Positions 1-9,113 of a stretch of DNA of 64,000 bases are shown here, piece after piece. Within the stretch, counting starts at the first letter, position 1. Every line of letters begins with the position of its first letter. Made by a program: the position numbers and the translations under genes. Under the pieces are notes generated by a model. It was not told the origin of the DNA. It saw only the letters and a list, made by a program, of their open reading frames with translations, and did no database searches. The DNA is from Venatoribacter cucullus (GTDB lineage: Bacteria > Pseudomonadota > Gammaproteobacteria > Pseudomonadales > Oceanobacteraceae): contig NZ_CP046056.1 in NCBI RefSeq assembly GCF_016132445.1, forward strand, positions 2,349,501 to 2,413,500. Direction: 5' to 3'.

Positions 1-1
1 C

Positions 2-1006
2 CCGGGCCAGTCATTCGCCAGCATTGATACCCCGGTGCCGGTGCTGGTCGCGCGCGGCCAGAAGCCCGGCCCGGTGTTATGCCTGACTGCGGCCCTGCAT
101 GGCGATGAGCTGAACGGCATTGAGATGGTGCGGCGACTGATGTACCAGCTGAATCCGCGCAGCATGAATGGCACCGTCATCGGCGTACCCATTGTTAATC
201 TGGACGGCTTCCGCCGCGGCAGCCGCTATCTGGCCGACCGCCGCGATCTGAACCGTTATTTCCCCGGCAACCCGCGCGGCAGCGCCGCCGACCGCATTGC
301 CCACTCGCTGTTTCAGCAGGTGATTACCCCGCACTGCCAGTTTCTGGTCGACCTGCACACCGGCTCACTGAAACGTACCAACCTGCCGCAGATCCGCGGC
401 GACCTCAGCCATGAGCCGGTGTTTGATTTCAGCCGTCATTTCGGTGGCATTACCGTTCTGCACGGCGGCGGCGCCAAAGGCACACTGCGCCGCGCCGCAG
501 TGGATGCCGGCATCCCCACGGTGACGCTGGAAGCCGGTGGCCCCAATGAACTGATCGAAAGCGCGGTGGATGGCGGCGTCAAAGCGCTGGAAACCCTGCT
601 GCAGAATCTGAATATTCAGCCCACCATGCGTTTCTGGGGCGCGCCACAACCGGTGTTTTACCATTCCGACTGGGTGCGCGCCGACCAGGGCGGCATTCTG
701 ATGTCGGCCGTTACACTGGGGGCAACGGTCAAAGAAGGCGAAATTCTTGGCCGCGTGGTGGACCCGGTCAGCAACACCGGCAGCGACATTGTGGCGCCCT
801 TCGCCGGCCGGGTGATCGGCATGGCGGCGAATCAGGTGGTGCAGACCGGCTTTGCCGCCTACCACATTGGCGTCCAGAAAGCGGCCGAGGAAGTGCAGCA
901 AGACGCCAGAAATGTGCCCGTTACCGATAGCGCACCGGCTCCGACGCTGGCGCCGGCGGACGAAGAAGCCGCGCCGGCAGCCGGTGAATGCGACGAAAAC
1001 TGTTAA
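2..1006 (+). CDS. Succinylglutamate desuccinylase/aspartoacylase-family zinc hydrolase (5' partial)
   Basis: The reading frame is open to the window edge (codons run back to base 2), so the N-terminus is missing; 334 residues are visible. It is a member of the AstE/AspA branch of the M14 metallocarboxypeptidase fold. An HGDE motif (His33/Glu36 of the visible part) and a DLHTGS motif (His119) supply the expected Zn ligands, and Glu177 in TLEAGGP fits the catalytic glutamate. The last third resembles a lipoyl/biotinyl-like beta-barrel (VKEGEILG, then SDIVAPFAGRV), a common add-on in this family, followed by a disordered Ala/Pro/Glu tail. Relatives often sit beside rimK-type ligase genes; the upstream neighbour is outside the window. 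The substrate cannot be told from sequence. Confidence 0.85.
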   Translation, partial: PGQSFASIDTPVPVLVARGQKPGPVLCLTAALHGDELNGIEMVRRLMYQLNPRSMNGTVIGVPIVNLDGFRRGSRYLADRRDLNRYFPGNPRGSAADRIAHSLFQQVITPHCQFLVDLHTGSLKRTNLPQIRGDLSHEPVFDFSRHFGGITVLHGGGAKGTLRRAAVDAGIPTVTLEAGGPNELIESAVDGGVKALETLLQNLNIQPTMRFWGAPQPVFYHSDWVRADQGGILMSAVTLGATVKEGEILGRVVDPVSNTGSDIVAPFAGRVIGMAANQVVQTGFAAYHIGVQKAAEEVQQDARNVPVTDSAPAPTLAPADEEAAPAAGECDENC

Positions 1007-1092
1007 CCCGCCACCGTCTATGCGCTGAGATTGTCCACGCTGCAGGTCTTTTCAGCTAAACTCCGGCTCTGTCAGAGTTTCACGGAAACCTC

Positions 1093-1920
1093 ATGAACCC
1101 CTCAACGCTTATCGGCATGCTGGGCGCGCTGGTCTTACTGGCCAGCGTGCTGTTTTTTTCCGCCTCCGACCCGATGCTGTACGTCAATCTGCCCGGCCTC
1201 GGCATCGTATTGTTCGGCACCCTGGCGGCCACCTTTATCAGCTACCCGCTCAGTGAAGTACTGCGTATTTTCCGCCTGTTCGGCATTATTCTGCGCAACG
1301 AAAAACTCTACTCCAATGACGATATTGAAGAACTGGTGCGCATCTCACGTCTGTGGATGAACGGTAATCTGGCCGCGGTAGAACGCGAGCTGGAACGGGT
1401 GCATAACCCCTTTCTGCGCACTGGCGTGCAACTGATGATCGACATGACGCCGGAACAGGACATTCTGGATTTTATGAACTGGCGCATTACCCGCCTGCAG
1501 GCCCACGAACACGCCGAAGCGCAACTGTTCCGGGTGATGAGCAGCTTTGCCCCCGCCTTCGGCATGATTGGCACCCTGGTCGGCTTAATCAACATGATGC
1601 AGCACCTGGGTGATGGCAATATGGCCAGCATCGGTCAGCAACTGGCGGTGGCGCTGATCACCACTTTTTACGGCATTCTGCTCGCCAACCTTATTTTCAA
1701 ACCCGTGGCCGTAAAGCTGGAACGCCGTACCGAACAGCGCCTGATTCTGATGCACATGGTCACCCAGGGTATCAGCATGATGTTCAGTAAAAGCAGCCCC
1801 GCCTTAATGCGCGAAACCCTGCGTACCTTCGTGGCCAACTATGAAGACGAACTGCGTTCTGATCACGTTCCGGCCCGGCCACACCGCCCACGTCCGACCC
1901 GGCAACAGGGCAATTCATGA
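1093..1920 (+). CDS. MotA/TolQ/ExbB-family proton-channel protein (MotA-like stator subunit)
   Basis: A 275-residue inner-membrane protein with four hydrophobic segments (about 5-25, 30-52, 148-170, 178-200) and a large cytoplasmic loop between the second and third. The conserved APAFGMIGTLVGL segment and the proline near the end of the last helix (LIFKPVA) match the MotA/PomA channel-forming helices. The loop carries several Arg/Glu residues (about 95-105), in the region where MotA contacts the flagellar rotor protein FliG. It overlaps the next gene by 4 bp (ATGA), so the two are probably co-translated and form one ion-driven stator. No flagellar gene is near, so it may be an accessory stator or serve a non-flagellar energy-transducing complex. 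Confidence 0.85.
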   Translation: MNPSTLIGMLGALVLLASVLFFSASDPMLYVNLPGLGIVLFGTLAATFISYPLSEVLRIFRLFGIILRNEKLYSNDDIEELVRISRLWMNGNLAAVERELERVHNPFLRTGVQLMIDMTPEQDILDFMNWRITRLQAHEHAEAQLFRVMSSFAPAFGMIGTLVGLINMMQHLGDGNMASIGQQLAVALITTFYGILLANLIFKPVAVKLERRTEQRLILMHMVTQGISMMFSKSSPALMRETLRTFVANYEDELRSDHVPARPHRPRPTRQQGNS

Positions 1921-2636
1921 GCGACGCAGAAGCGCCCCGTAAGCGCCAGGCCCAGCTCGGCATTCCCCTGACCGACAGTGGCGAAGAAGACAGCTGGCTG
2001 ATTACCTATCTGGATACCATCACCCTGCTGCTGGTGATGTTTGTGGTAATGCTCGCCCTCAGCGATGGCAAAGGCCCGGGCGATGGTCCGGGTGATGACA
2101 GCGGTGCCGATAATCAAAGTGAAGGACTGTTGCTGCACGACAGCGGCCCGGCCGCCATCGCCCTGGGGCAACCGGAACCCGGCCCGCAGGTCAGTACGCC
2201 CACCACCACGCCACTGGTAGACCAGAGCCTGCTCAGTGGCCTGAGTGATGACGTGGAAGTGGTCTACGAAGAAGGCAAAGTCAGCTTCCGCATCAGCAGC
2301 GAAATCCTGTTCGCCTCGGCGGGCGCCGAACTGGAAGACAGCGGTTACCGGGCGCTGGATCCGTTAATTCCAATTCTGCAGGCATCCCCGCACACCGTGG
2401 CCGTAGCCGGCCACACCGATAACCTGCCGATTAATACCTCCCGTTTTCCTTCAAACTGGGAACTGTCGGCCGCCCGCGCCGGTAGCGTGATCCGCTATTT
2501 AATAGAAAGTGGGGTTGATCCGGCGCGCCTGCGCGCCGAAGGCTATGCCGATACGCGGCCGCTAACCGCCAACGACAGCGACAAGAGCCGCGCCCAGAAC
2601 CGCCGGGTAGAACTGACGCTGGAAAGCCAGCCCTGA
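1917..2636 (+). CDS. MotB-like OmpA-domain stator protein
   Basis: A 239-residue partner of the preceding MotA-like channel. One membrane helix near the N-terminus (about 28-48) contains Asp33 in YLDTITLLL, the position of the proton-binding aspartate of MotB. A Gly/Asp/Pro-rich periplasmic linker (about 50-95) follows. The C-terminal half is an OmpA-like peptidoglycan-binding domain, with GHTDN at about 160 and SAARA, GYAD and NRRVEL segments. The linker looks low in complexity, and I see no clear amphipathic plug helix of the sort described in E. coli MotB. Family knowledge says the OmpA domain anchors the stator to peptidoglycan. Confidence 0.85.
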   Translation: MSDAEAPRKRQAQLGIPLTDSGEEDSWLITYLDTITLLLVMFVVMLALSDGKGPGDGPGDDSGADNQSEGLLLHDSGPAAIALGQPEPGPQVSTPTTTPLVDQSLLSGLSDDVEVVYEEGKVSFRISSEILFASAGAELEDSGYRALDPLIPILQASPHTVAVAGHTDNLPINTSRFPSNWELSAARAGSVIRYLIESGVDPARLRAEGYADTRPLTANDSDKSRAQNRRVELTLESQP

Positions 2637-2845
2637 TTCTTTGTAGCCTGCGGCCACTGGCTTAGCCGTCATCTTATGCCAGCCCTTTAGGCTGGTTTGC
2701 TGCCTTTGGCCACTGGGCAGGCCGCCGTTGGCGGCCTGATGCGGGGCTCCGCCCCCGCGCCCCGGATGTGGGGATCTTATCCCCACGCCCCTGCTTTTGC
2801 GCTGTATAGCACGTATATCCTCATTCACCGTCATTGCCGACGGTC

Positions 2846-2898
2846 ACGGATCGTAAGGCGCGTCGTGCGCCACGATCCTCGCCCGGTCCATCCGGGCG
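2846..2898 (+). repeat. Double-hairpin module, copy 1
   Basis: About 53 bp. It is an imperfect long hairpin with arms GGATCGT/ACGATCC around GGCGC/GCGCC, followed directly by a second hairpin GCCCGG-TCCAT-CCGGGC. The same two-hairpin unit recurs inverted at 3142-3195 inside the same element and once more at 26406-26458. Compensating changes keep both stems (for example GGCGC..GCGCC becomes GGCAC..GTGCC), which suggests the fold matters. Confidence 0.8.
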
Positions 2899-2992
2899 GG
2901 CCTGTCAATAACGCTTCATTTCGGCGTGCTATAGGCGCGATTCAAACCGCAGCGGCAATGCCGGCATGGTTTTATTGAGCGCGCTCTGCGCG

Positions 2993-3044
2993 AAAACCAA
3001 AAACCAAAAACCAAAAACCAAAAACCAAAAACCAAAAACCAAAA
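2993..3044. repeat. Seven-copy tandem heptamer CCAAAAA
   Basis: The dinucleotide CC occurs at 2997, 3004, 3011, 3018, 3025, 3032 and 3039, each followed by five A (four after the last), so a 7-bp unit is repeated seven times. Copy B of the composite element has only a short A/T-rich remnant at the same place (about 26305-26335). The array looks like a slippage-prone locus inside the element. Confidence 0.9.
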
Positions 3045-3141
3045 GAAAATATCCGGCCACAGGCCGCAAAAATCTATTCAGGTTACTGCGGTTTTCCCGG
3101 CCCATTCGTTCCAGCCCGCAGATAAAAAAATACGGTAGCCA

Positions 3142-3195
3142 TGCCCGGATGATTCCGGGCAAGGATCGTGGCACAGGACGTGCCTTACGATCCGT
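3142..3195 (-). repeat. Double-hairpin module, copy 2 (inverted)
   Basis: Reverse complement of the unit at 2846-2898 with several substitutions. Both stems are kept: GCCCGGA..TCCGGGC, then GGATCGTGGCAC..GTGCCTTACGATCC. It lies in the part of element A that otherwise has no counterpart in element B. Confidence 0.75.
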
Positions 3196-3346
3196 TGGCT
3201 TAACCGGATTTTTTTAGCCAGGATCAGCTGGAACGCGGGCCAGAGGGGTTCGCAAGGGGATACCTCCCCTTGCAATACCAGCGGCCGAAGGCCGCAATAG
3301 CTGCCACGCAGTGGCAGCCAACCAGCCCGGCAGGGCTGGCAAACAA

Positions 3347-5506
3347 CTAGGGTGTATCCGCCGATACGCGAAACCGCCCCACCAGCTGCTGCAAACTCTG
3401 GCTGGCATGCCGCACACTGCCGGCACTGGCCTGCAACTCCTCCATCACCATTGCCAGCTCGGCTCCTGCCGCTTCGACCTGACGGATTGAGACGCCGTAG
3501 AAATGGCTGTGCTCACTGAGATGATTCATCAGGTCAAACATCCGCTGCACTGCCTGCTGCAACCCGGCATTATCGCTGCCGGCCGCTTCTGCCGCGCGCA
3601 GGCGCTGGTCCACTTCCTGCACGCCGGTTTCCATAAACTCGACGGCAGCCCGGGTTTCGTCCTGCAGGCCGGCCACGGTTTGCTGAATATCCGATGCGGC
3701 CTCGGCGGTGCGGCTGGCCAGTGACCGCACTTCACCGGCCACCACGGCAAAACCACGCCCGGCGTCACCGGCCCGGGCCGCTTCAATGGCGGCATTCAGG
3801 GCCAGCAGGTTGGTCTGACTGGTGATGTCAGTAATCATCGCGACGATGTCACCAATGGCGCGCATGCGGCTGTCGAGGCTCTGTACCCGTTGCGCGGTGG
3901 TGTCGACCACGGTACGGATACTGAGCGTACCGGCCTGCGCTTCTTCAAAGCGCTGGCGGGCATCCTGCACCACCTCATCCATGGCGTTTTTCATAACCTG
4001 AGCGGTGGCCGAGGCTTCCTGAATATCGCTCAGCTGTTGCTCCACCAGCCCCAGCATTTTGCCGATCACGGTACGGACTTCCTCACTGGTGTGATGTGCC
4101 TGTCCGGTACGGCTGAGCATTTGTTCGTTGCGCTCCTGCACCAGCGCGGTGGTGGTTTTTACCTGCCCCATAATGCCATCGAGGCTGTCGAGAAAACTGT
4201 TGATCCAGCGCCCCATGCCACCGGTTTCATCGCGCGCCAGTTGGCCGGTATCCAGTCGTTGCTGCAGGTTGCCCTCACCTTCCGCCAGAGTACGGATCAG
4301 CCGGGTGGTGGTGCGCAACCGCTGTGCCACCAGACGCGGCCCGGTACTGGCAAACACCCAGACCGAAGCCAGCAACAGCAGGCTGTTGAGGGCCAGCGTC
4401 GGCCATAAACCAAAGGGCGAAAAATGTTGCAGCAAGGTGGTGGTTCCCAGCAACCCCAGCACCGTCAGCAGATAGGTTTTGATCAGGCCAACACTGACCG
4501 AGCGGCGCCGGTACACCTCTTCCAGATCGCCTTCACACATCATGCCCCAGCGGTCGGGCGAGCCAGGCAGCTGAAAGGTCACCCCTTTGCCGATCACCGG
4601 AATATGGCGGTAATCGGAATACCCGGGGTAGCGCACAAACAGGTTGCTGCCATGGGCAATGGTTTCGCGTACGCCCGGGTGCAGCTCGCCGGTGGCCGGG
4701 TCGGTAAAGCGCAGCTCCAGTTCGGTATGCTCTTTTACCCGCACCGTGCCCCAGCGCGTGTGTATGCCCTGTTTCAGGTTTTCACCATGACTGAAGGTGC
4801 TGTCTTCAAAGCGCGAACGCGACAGCGCCGTGCCCGGCTGAATGTCGGGGTCAAAGGACGACTGCACCATAAACAAATAGTTATCGCCGGATTCCGGATA
4901 CACATGGCCGGCTTCGCGCTGAATCAGATCACCAATCACATCATTGGGAATGCGCGCACACAGGCACAGCTGGCGGCCATCGTCACTTTGCCAGGGCTGA
5001 TAAAACATCAGCGTTACGGCATCGTGAAAAGAGGACACCGATGGCCCCAGCTGCAGGGTCACCGGGTCGCGGTACGGGCCATGCAAAAAGGGCTGCTGCA
5101 AGCCACGCGCTAAGGCCCGCTGCAGCGTCTCAGTGGCGTGGGTTTTGCCGCTGCGGCCGCTTGCGGTAGACACCAGCACGGAACCCCGGGCGTCCAGTAC
5201 CAGTAATTCAGAACTGTCGCGCAGCTGCTGGTGGCGGCGCTGCAGCAATTCCGGCCACTGGCGGGCATCGGCACCACTGAGCTGACGGCTGAGTTCCTGC
5301 AGTTGCTGCCAGTGGTTATCCGTCCATTGCTGCAGCAAACGCACCCGGGTAGCGGCGACACCGGTAAAAATCTCTTCCACCACCGGATACAGATTGCGGT
5401 TCAGCCAGCACGACCAGCCCAGCCGCCACTTATTATTCGGGCCAGCCCAGGGCAGCCAGTGCTGCTCAGCGGCAGACAGATTCATCGGGCGGTACAACTC
5501 AGACAT
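3347..5506 (-). CDS. Methyl-accepting chemotaxis protein with membrane hairpin in the middle
   Basis: A 719-residue chemoreceptor. The ATG at 5506 (MSELYRP) is preferred because GGAGAG lies 6 nt upstream; a GTG at 5527 lacks such a site. The first 335 residues show no signal peptide or membrane helix and include a PAS/Cache-like strand pattern near 100-115. Two hydrophobic helices (about 337-359 and 367-388) come next, then a HAMP-like linker and a long coiled-coil signalling domain. The hairpin tip has [15 protein letters not shown] and [12 protein letters not shown], the region that contacts CheA/CheW. There is no N-terminal membrane anchor, so the sensory part should be cytoplasmic. The ligand is unknown. 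Confidence 0.85.
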   Translation of the reverse strand: MSELYRPMNLSAAEQHWLPWAGPNNKWRLGWSCWLNRNLYPVVEEIFTGVAATRVRLLQQWTDNHWQQLQELSRQLSGADARQWPELLQRRHQQLRDSSELLVLDARGSVLVSTASGRSGKTHATETLQRALARGLQQPFLHGPYRDPVTLQLGPSVSSFHDAVTLMFYQPWQSDDGRQLCLCARIPNDVIGDLIQREAGHVYPESGDNYLFMVQSSFDPDIQPGTALSRSRFEDSTFSHGENLKQGIHTRWGTVRVKEHTELELRFTDPATGELHPGVRETIAHGSNLFVRYPGYSDYRHIPVIGKGVTFQLPGSPDRWGMMCEGDLEEVYRRRSVSVGLIKTYLLTVLGLLGTTTLLQHFSPFGLWPTLALNSLLLLASVWVFASTGPRLVAQRLRTTTRLIRTLAEGEGNLQQRLDTGQLARDETGGMGRWINSFLDSLDGIMGQVKTTTALVQERNEQMLSRTGQAHHTSEEVRTVIGKMLGLVEQQLSDIQEASATAQVMKNAMDEVVQDARQRFEEAQAGTLSIRTVVDTTAQRVQSLDSRMRAIGDIVAMITDITSQTNLLALNAAIEAARAGDAGRGFAVVAGEVRSLASRTAEAASDIQQTVAGLQDETRAAVEFMETGVQEVDQRLRAAEAAGSDNAGLQQAVQRMFDLMNHLSEHSHFYGVSIRQVEAAGAELAMVMEELQASAGSVRHASQSLQQLVGRFRVSADTP

Positions 5507-5709
5507 AGCACTCTCCGCAGCAATCACAACGGCCTGCTGACAGAAAAGTCAGGCCACGTGAAGAGTCTAATACAAAGGCATGAGCTGCCGGAGAACCCCG
5601 GCCGACAGAGTCGACAATAACCGGGCAGGCATAAGCACATAACCAAAAAACAGTATTAAGAGGGTGCCGAATCCTTACAATAACGGCCTTTTACTCAGGG
5701 AGTAGCCTT

Positions 5710-7056
5710 ATGCCCCGACCCTCTGCCCCGGCCTTGCTGCCGATGTTGTTATTTCTGGCCACCTTTATTGGCAGTGGCCTGTACTTTCAGGCCGCTGGTG
5801 CTGACTTTGCCTTTTATAAAATCCCGGCGCCGGTCGCGATTTTGCCGGCCATCGTGCTGGCTTTGCTGCTGGCGCGCGGCAGTATTAATGCGCGGGTTGA
5901 AACCTTTGTGCGCGGCTGCGCCGAACCCACCCTGGTGACCATGCTGCTGATCTTTCTGCTGGCCGGTGGTTTTGCCAGCACCGCCAAGGCCATCGGTGGC
6001 GTCGATGCCACGGTGAATCTGGGCCTGAGCCTGATTCCGCCGGCGCTGATTCTGCCCGGCCTGTTTGTGATGACGGCCTTTATGGCCACCGCCATGGGCA
6101 CGTCCATGGGCACCATCGCCGCCGTAACCCCCATTGCCGCCGGGCTGGCCGGCGCCACCGATCTGCCGCTGCTGCTGACGGTCGGCACGGTGATGGGCGG
6201 GGCGATGTTCGGCGATAATTTATCGGTAATTTCCGACACCACCATTGCCGCGACCCGCACCCAGGGCTGCTCGATGATGGATAAGTTCCGGCTTAATTTC
6301 CGGCTGGCCCTGCCTGCCGCCCTGCTGACGTTACTGTGGCTGTACTGGCAAGGCAGCAGCACCCACATTGAAGCTCCGGGTGATAGCAACCTGTGGCTGA
6401 TTCTGCCGTATTTAACCGTTCTGATTCTGGCCCTGAGCGGGCTGAATGTGATTGTGGTACTGCTGTGCGGCATTCTTCTGGCCGGCGTCAGCGGGCTGTG
6501 GCTGCAGCCTGAGTATTCGGTGGCGCGCTGGGCGCAGGATATTTATGCCGGTTACGACAGCATGCAGGAAATTTTTATGCTGTCGCTGCTGATCGGCGGG
6601 CTGGCGGCCATGATGCAGGCCGGTGGCGGGCTGGCCTGGCTAGCCGGACAGATTGACCGCCTCAGCCGCAGCACGAATAACCCACAAGCACACCGGCGCG
6701 CCGGCGAGTTCAGCATCAGCCTGGCGGTGGCGCTGTCCAACCTCTGCACCGCCAACAATACCGTGGCGATTCTGCTCAGTGGCGCACTGGCCAAAGACAT
6801 TGCCGGTCGTTACGGCGTTGCCCCCAGCCGCAGTGCCAGCCTGATGGACTCGGTGTCTTGTGTGGTGCAGGGCATTCTGCCCTACGGTGCGCAGATGCTG
6901 CTGGCAGCCTCAATTGCCGGGCTGTCACCGCTGCAACTGGTGGGCACGGTGGTGTACTGCTGGTTACTGGGATTAATGGTGGTGGTATCGGTGCTGTTTA
7001 ACTGGCCCAAAACGCCAGCCACCCGTACGGCTACCGCCACCCCGCCAGTGGTTTAA
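5710..7056 (+). CDS. NhaC-family Na+/H+ antiporter
   Basis: A 448-residue polytopic membrane protein with roughly 11-12 hydrophobic segments. Segments rich in Gly/Ala/Thr and Asp (for example VMGGAMFGDNLSVISDTT near 160-180, and a later SNLCTANNTVAILLSG stretch) are typical of the NhaC antiporters in the ion-transporter superfamily. It probably exchanges Na+ for H+ across the inner membrane, which fits a marine or brackish habitat (inference). The start is supported by GGGAG about 8 nt upstream. Its 3' end overlaps the convergent nif3-like gene by 4 bp, so there is no room for a separate terminator. Confidence 0.85.
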   Translation: MPRPSAPALLPMLLFLATFIGSGLYFQAAGADFAFYKIPAPVAILPAIVLALLLARGSINARVETFVRGCAEPTLVTMLLIFLLAGGFASTAKAIGGVDATVNLGLSLIPPALILPGLFVMTAFMATAMGTSMGTIAAVTPIAAGLAGATDLPLLLTVGTVMGGAMFGDNLSVISDTTIAATRTQGCSMMDKFRLNFRLALPAALLTLLWLYWQGSSTHIEAPGDSNLWLILPYLTVLILALSGLNVIVVLLCGILLAGVSGLWLQPEYSVARWAQDIYAGYDSMQEIFMLSLLIGGLAAMMQAGGGLAWLAGQIDRLSRSTNNPQAHRRAGEFSISLAVALSNLCTANNTVAILLSGALAKDIAGRYGVAPSRSASLMDSVSCVVQGILPYGAQMLLAASIAGLSPLQLVGTVVYCWLLGLMVVVSVLFNWPKTPATRTATATPPVV

Positions 7057-7811
7057 ACCGGGTTATCGACGTCGATAAATTCCACCAGCAGGTCAAATTC
7101 CTGCTGCAGATATTCTCCCAGCGCCTTCACGCCATAGCGCTCGGTGGCGTGATGGCCGGCGCTGAAAAAATGGGTGCCGGTTTCACGCGCTAAATGCACC
7201 GCCGGCTCGTTGATTTCGCCGGTTAAAAAGGCATCGACCCCGGCGTTCACCGCCGCCTGCAAATACCCCTGAGCGGCACCGGTACACCAGCCGATGGTTT
7301 CGATTACATCGGTTTCTTCACCAATGTGCAGCGGCTGGCGCTGCAGCGCCTCGCCCAGCAACTCACTGAATTCGCGCGCCGTCATCGGCTGCGGCAAACG
7401 GCCGATTAAACCGGGCATGGTTGAGTCTTCTTCACTTAACGGCCCATCAATCTGCAGATTCAGCACATCGGCCAGCTGTACGTTATTGCCATACACCGGA
7501 TGACTGTCGAGGGGCAGATGGTAGGCGATCAGGTTAATGTCGTTGGCCAGCAAGGCTTTCAGACGTTCGCGTTTAATACCGGTAACGCGCTCGTCTTCGC
7601 CTTTCCAGAAATAACCATGGTGTACCAGAATGGTGTCAGCCCCCCGTTCAATGGCGGCATCCACCAGCGCCTGACTGGCGGTAACGCCGGTCACGATATG
7701 GCCAATATGTTCATGCCCTTCCACCTGCAGACCATTGGGGCAATAGTCGCGGAACTTAGCGGTTTGCAGAATGGTATCCAGATGCTTCAGCAGGGTGCGG
7801 CGCTCGATCAT
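7053..7811 (-). CDS. Nif3/YbgI-family dinuclear metal-centre protein
   Basis: A 252-residue protein of the Nif3-like family, once labelled GTP cyclohydrolase I type 2. Members form ring-shaped hexamers with a two-metal site. The expected ligands are visible: His64-His65 in LVHHG, Asp102 in HLPLDSH, and His220-His221/Glu224 in AGHHATE. The precise cellular role of this family is not settled. It is transcribed divergently from the AlgW-like protease, and its stop lies inside the end of the nhaC-like gene. Confidence 0.9.
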   Translation of the reverse strand: MIERRTLLKHLDTILQTAKFRDYCPNGLQVEGHEHIGHIVTGVTASQALVDAAIERGADTILVHHGYFWKGEDERVTGIKRERLKALLANDINLIAYHLPLDSHPVYGNNVQLADVLNLQIDGPLSEEDSTMPGLIGRLPQPMTAREFSELLGEALQRQPLHIGEETDVIETIGWCTGAAQGYLQAAVNAGVDAFLTGEINEPAVHLARETGTHFFSAGHHATERYGVKALGEYLQQEFDLLVEFIDVDNPV

Positions 7812-7847
7812 AGTGGTGTTCTCTGTGGGGTCGGTTAGCGGCGGTTC

Positions 7848-7856
7848 TGGTACTAT
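7848..7856 (+). promoter_or_regulatory. Putative extended -10 promoter of the algW-like gene
   Basis: TGG followed by TACTAT fits the TGn-extended -10 pattern. Transcription would start near 7863, just before the protease gene. No good -35 box is seen, which is tolerated by extended -10 promoters. Prediction only. Confidence 0.35.
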
Positions 7857-7876
7857 GCCGTTTTATTGGGCAGTTT

Positions 7877-9070
7877 ATGGTGATGGGGGTTTTCCGGCAA
7901 ATGCGTCCGCTGAGTTCGTTACTGCAGTCTTTGGTTATTCCGGCCCTGATCGGCTGCATTGCTGCGCTGGCTATTTTGCTGTGGGCACCGCACTGGGTGA
8001 CAGCACCACAGCCGCTGACGGATCCGGTTAGCGGGGAATCCATCACCTCACCTGCCACCATGGCGGCAGCGATGGCCGGCCCGGTCAGCTATGCCGATGC
8101 GGTGGAAAAAGCCGCGCCAGCGGTGGTAAATATTTACACCCGCACCCTGGTGCGCCGGGAGCGGCATCCGATTTTTGATGACCCGTTATTCCAGCGCTTT
8201 TTCGGCCGCAATCCGGAACCCGATCAACGCATTCAGTCCAGCCTCGGCTCCGGCGTGATTATGGCCGCCGAGGGTTATGTGCTGACCAATAACCATGTGA
8301 TTCACGGCGCCGATGAAATTGTGGTGGCGCTGCGCGATGGCCGCGAAGCCAACGCCCGTGTGGTAGGCACCGACCCGGAATCCGACCTGGCCTTATTGCA
8401 GATTCAGCTGGACGATTTACCAGTGATTCAGCTGGCTAGTGGTGATCTGCGCATTGGCGATGTGGTGCTGGCCATCGGCAACCCCTTTGGCGTCGGCCAG
8501 ACCGTGACGCTGGGCATTGTATCCGCCACCGGCCGCAACCAACTGGGCCTGAATACTTACGAAGATTACATTCAGACCGACGCTGCCATTAACCCCGGTA
8601 ATTCCGGCGGCGCGTTAATTAATGCCATGGGTGAACTGGTGGGGATTAATACCGCGATTTTCTCCAAATCCGGTGGCAGCCAGGGCATTGGTTTTGCCAT
8701 TCCGGCGGCGCTGGCCAACCGCACAATGCAGGATATTGCCGAACATGGCAGCGCCATTCGCGGCTGGCTGGGACTGGAAGTACAGGAGTCTACCCCGGCC
8801 CTGTTGGAAGCACTGGATTTACCACGCGCCCTGACCGGCCTGATCGTAACCGGTATTTATCCGGATGGCCCGGCCGACAAAGCCGGCCTGAATATCGGCG
8901 ATATTATTGTGCGGATTAACCAACAAAGTGCCGACAGCGCCCGCCGCGCCATGAATCAGATTGCCGCAGTACGCCCGGGCGATAATGTTCAGATTGAATT
9001 TTTACACGCTGGCCAGCAGCGTCAGGTCAGCGCCGTAGCCGGCCAGCGTAAAACCGTGGCGGCGGATTAA
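7877..9070 (+). CDS. algW: DegS/AlgW-type periplasmic serine protease
   Basis: A 397-residue membrane-anchored HtrA protease. One N-terminal hydrophobic helix (about 15-37) is followed by a trypsin-like domain with triad His140 (TNNHV), Asp170 (ESDLALL) and Ser243 (GNSGGAL), and by a single PDZ domain (about 285-390). One PDZ and a retained anchor fit DegS/AlgW rather than two-PDZ DegP. In Pseudomonas AlgW starts the cleavage of the anti-sigma factor MucA in envelope stress, and it lies next to hisC-hisD-hisG-murA as here. The start is uncertain: ATGs at 7883 and 7901 are also possible, the last having GGGGG 12 nt upstream. Confidence 0.87.
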   Translation: MVMGVFRQMRPLSSLLQSLVIPALIGCIAALAILLWAPHWVTAPQPLTDPVSGESITSPATMAAAMAGPVSYADAVEKAAPAVVNIYTRTLVRRERHPIFDDPLFQRFFGRNPEPDQRIQSSLGSGVIMAAEGYVLTNNHVIHGADEIVVALRDGREANARVVGTDPESDLALLQIQLDDLPVIQLASGDLRIGDVVLAIGNPFGVGQTVTLGIVSATGRNQLGLNTYEDYIQTDAAINPGNSGGALINAMGELVGINTAIFSKSGGSQGIGFAIPAALANRTMQDIAEHGSAIRGWLGLEVQESTPALLEALDLPRALTGLIVTGIYPDGPADKAGLNIGDIIVRINQQSADSARRAMNQIAAVRPGDNVQIEFLHAGQQRQVSAVAGQRKTVAAD

Positions 9071-9113
9071 ATCTGGCTGACACGATCGGTGATGATCGTT
9101 CAGATGCTGCTCG

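Larger units (their letters stand above)
2678..3344. repeat. Composite multi-hairpin intergenic element, copy A
   Basis: The 710-bp gap between the convergent motB-like and chemoreceptor genes is almost filled by a chain of short palindromes with 5-8 bp stems and 3-5 nt loops, for example GCCAGCCCT..GGCTGG, GGGGCTCCGCCCC, GCGGCCGAAGGCCGC and CCACGCAGTGG. Its reverse complement matches copy B at 25897-26628: the stretch 2738-2960 aligns almost without gaps, and 3045-3115 and 3220-3340 also align, while the middle (about 3115-3215) is different. Both ends carry GCCAGCCC..GGGCTGG hairpins in opposite orientation, like terminal inverted repeats. No transposase or convincing reading frame is present. 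It begins 41 bp after one stop codon and ends 2 bp before the other. Confidence 0.8.

Noticed and set aside
2697-2978. Open frame in element A whose protein resembles a frame in element B (26152-26574, minus)
   Set aside because: The shared stretch follows from DNA similarity. The differences between copies include several amino-acid changes (I/F, S/P, NA/DG), with no sign of protein-level conservation, and no ribosome-binding site is seen.
2993-3044. Possible CRISPR array at the heptamer repeat
   Set aside because: The unit is only 7 bp, has no spacers and no cas genes are near.
2929-3217. Open frames over the heptamer array (for example repeated FGFWFLV or QKPKTKN)
   Set aside because: They are translation products of a 7-bp tandem repeat, which stays open in all frames; nothing supports expression.
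5530-5556. Hairpin upstream of the chemoreceptor (GGCCTGCTGAC..GTCAGGCC)
   Set aside because: Irregular stem, no U-tract and no known motif; too little to call a regulatory site.
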